Positions 48,301-48,755 of a stretch of 48,755 bases of DNA are shown here, piece after piece. The notes beneath the pieces are model-generated. The model saw only the letters and a program-made list of their open reading frames with translations. It was not told the origin of the DNA and ran no database searches. Numbering within the stretch: position 1 is the first letter of the stretch; every line of letters starts with the position of its first letter. Source of the stretch: Candidatus Methylomirabilota bacterium (GTDB lineage: Bacteria > Methylomirabilota > Methylomirabilia > Rokubacteriales > CSP1-6); contig DATFVL010000295.1 in NCBI GenBank assembly GCA_035260325.1, forward strand, positions 1-48,755, in the 5' to 3' direction. Position numbers and translations under genes: made by a program.

Positions 48301-48755
48301 GGCCCAGATGCTCCAGCGGCTGATCGGCGAGGACATCGATCTCGTCACGCTGCTCGATCCGAACCTCGGCGCGGTGCTCGTGGACCCGGCGCAGATCGAG
48401 CAGATCATCCTCAACCTGGCCGTCAACGCGCGCGACGCGATGCCGCAGGGCGGGCGGCTCAGCATCGAGACGGCGAACATCGACCTCGGCGCCGGCTTCG
48501 CGGCCGCCAACCCCGGCGCGTCGGCCGGGCCCTACGTGCTGCTCCAGGTGAGCGACACGGGCTCGGGGATGAACCCGGACGTCCAGGCCCACATCTTCGA
48601 GCCGTTCTTCACGACCAAGGACGTGGGCAAGGGCACCGGCCTCGGCCTCGCGACCGTGTACGGCATCGTCAAGCAGCACGACGGCTGCATCACCGTCGAG
48701 AGCGCGCCCGGCGCCGGGGCCACGTTCCGGGTCTACCTGAAGCGGGCGGACGAGG
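45293..48755 (+). CDS. Multi-sensor histidine kinase (3 GAF, 3 PAS, HisKA, HATPase), partial
   Basis: The frame is open from TTG 45293 (overlapping the ATP-grasp stop by 8 nt) to the window end, over 1150 codons. Three GAF domains (about 35-180, 195-350, 370-525) come first; the first starts D-I-G-Q-L-L-T-R-S-L. Three PAS/PAC units follow (about 530-905), each ending in D-x-T-E-R. The H-box G-R-L-A-G-G-I-A-H-D-F-N-N has phospho-His near 933. The N-box N-L-A-V-N-A-R-D-A-M is near 1040 and D-T-G-S-G-M near 1086. It has no membrane helix, so it senses inside the cell. A receiver domain may follow past the window. No good ribosome site; the start is the earliest that keeps GAF 1 whole. Confidence 0.88.
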   Translation, partial: MRKRPARRNAAPARPRVRAGAAPAGVDIGQLLTRSLDPDVIAQRVADALVTLFHARSAGVYGLDPRSGALVSVAIAPPRARDAGQPASFPSGAGAVGLALREGGPIVTRNLLTDARLVYPPDMRASLAASPNRALLAVPLLIGGRPIGALSIADVEGRTFDASEIALAGAFADQAAVALENAQIYQRAEERSRRLTSLAALTRLVTSATTSGEVFRGVAEAATVLLKARMTWVFVDDPARGVLRPDASFGVSPEEAALMAGFAPAYGQGVAGAVFASRRAEFIQDVQRDPRWLNRTLVENGGLHACAAIPLLTRERAAGVLIVLFGRRADITQEEQELASLLADQAAIAIQNARLYEEAERQRRETEFSAEIARAISASLDLDIVLQRITDGAKDLAGSDTAMIALREGDAEAVTGRYRVGSLDPSERMLTVEPGKGIGGQALLTGRAVRTDDYAQDARFGKEYVRVVRREGVVAAMVVPIKLEARVVGILYVANRAPRPFTDCDEAVLVRLAEGAAIAIRNAQLYARERESERRYRSLFENANDPIVTFALDGTITGVNPEAERALGYPRDELVGHHYREFLVPASVAAIADRARRALAGEKVPPTFEVVGVRRDDAEITAEGRMSVMRDAAGAVTGWQVIYRDTTERQRAERALRASEERYRTLVEGSIQGIHIHRDWVTLFANTAWARMMGYASPREVIGIDARCWIAPRELARIEGYAAARARGELAPARYEMQALRRDGTPLWAELQVSSIVWDGEPATQTAMLDITERKRAEQALRESSEFLRQVIASARSGIIVYDRELRYTVWNPLMEELTGLRAADVVGRYCLDLFPFLREQGIYALLERARAGETVSSPDFRYTVPSTGRTGWVSGRYGPLLDANGRIIGVISTVRDVTERRRAEEALRQSEEQLRQAQKMEAVGRLAGGIAHDFNNLLTVITGRSELLLRRLPPDDPVRRDLEQIKKTADRAATLTKQLLAFSRKQMLQPKVLDLNGIVAGVAQMLQRLIGEDIDLVTLLDPNLGAVLVDPAQIEQIILNLAVNARDAMPQGGRLSIETANIDLGAGFAAANPGASAGPYVLLQVSDTGSGMNPDVQAHIFEPFFTTKDVGKGTGLGLATVYGIVKQHDGCITVESAPGAGATFRVYLKRADE

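Noticed and set aside
45215-48679. A 1154-codon open frame on the minus strand opposite the histidine kinase
   Set aside because: Its translation is Arg/Ala/Gly/Asp-rich with no fold or motif. The plus strand in the same span has a perfect GAF/PAS/kinase architecture. Long antisense frames are expected in DNA this GC-rich.
1-48755. CRISPR array, tRNA, rRNA or insertion sequence
   Set aside because: No regularly spaced repeats, cloverleaf-like stretches, rRNA segments, transposase motifs or terminal inverted repeats were seen when reading both strands.

Overview
The window is about 48.8 kb of very GC-rich bacterial DNA (roughly 70% G+C by eye) with tight gene packing, frequent 4-nt ATGA/GTGA overlaps and many GTG or TTG starts. 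No rRNA, tRNA, insertion sequence, prophage or CRISPR array was seen. The gene mix (peptide-type ABC importer, three SDRs, flavin-dependent LLM oxidoreductase, hydantoinase HyuA/HyuB, two ECF sigma/anti-sigma pairs, bacterial deoxyhypusine-synthase-like protein, CarS-like lipid enzyme, several selenoproteins) suggests a soil or sediment bacterium of the Candidatus Rokubacteria / Methylomirabilota kind. That assignment is inference from gene content and composition, not from a marker gene.

Layout. 1-1486 (minus): a TPP-dependent enzyme (cut by the window edge) and an MFE-2-like SDR. 1581-2522 (plus): two adjacent selenoprotein genes, an OsmC-family peroxidase and a peroxiredoxin, each with an in-frame TGA exactly where the family has its catalytic Cys. 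2519-6745 (minus): ribosomal protein S21, a small secreted protein and a DppC/DppB/substrate-binding set without ATPases. 6854-9661 (minus): an AlgH-family protein with a signal peptide, then an envelope module of ECF sigma, anti-sigma, Spy/CpxP-like protein and small exported proteins. 9749-11414: a divergent branched-chain aminotransferase and exported protein. 11569-14323 (plus): coupled SDR / alpha-beta hydrolase / LLM operon. 14337-16103 (minus): membrane protein, SDR, response regulator. 16197-20454 (plus): hyuA-GNAT-hyuB, fully overlapping. 20427-25983: short RNase II/R, exported protein, MBL hydrolase, then a cupredoxin/metallophosphoesterase operon divergent from an ECF sigma/anti-sigma operon. 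Mirror-image GGAAC-N16-CGTT promoters lie between these two operons. 25985-32416 (minus): large TPR membrane protein, beta-hydroxyacid dehydrogenase, AbrB protein, ARPP-1-like exported protein, DHS-like protein and a fused double SpeD. 32723-38059 (plus): giant cyclase/AAA/TPR regulator coupled to a frameshifted crotonase and a PQQ-type sugar dehydrogenase. 38082-40157 (minus): MOSC, MlaC, zinc ribbon and small membrane proteins. 40191-42057 (plus): CarS-like enzyme, PPOX flavoprotein, TPR lipoprotein and a small hypothetical. 42076-42267 (minus): a CDGSH protein. 42331-end (plus): a radical SAM selenoprotein with a C-U-A-E-P tail, NifU-like scaffold, ATP-grasp enzyme and a long GAF/PAS histidine kinase cut by the window end.

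The main result is three selenoproteins that ordinary gene calling would truncate or split. In each, a hairpin with a 4-5 nt apical loop begins 20-21 nt after the TGA and has G in the first two loop positions, as expected for a bacterial SECIS. The Sec machinery (selA, selB, selC, selD) is not in the window, so decoding is inferred. Two regulatory patterns also recur: a TANNNT box 6-7 nt before a start codon with no Shine-Dalgarno (candidate leaderless mRNAs), and TTGACC-N17-TANNNT promoters.
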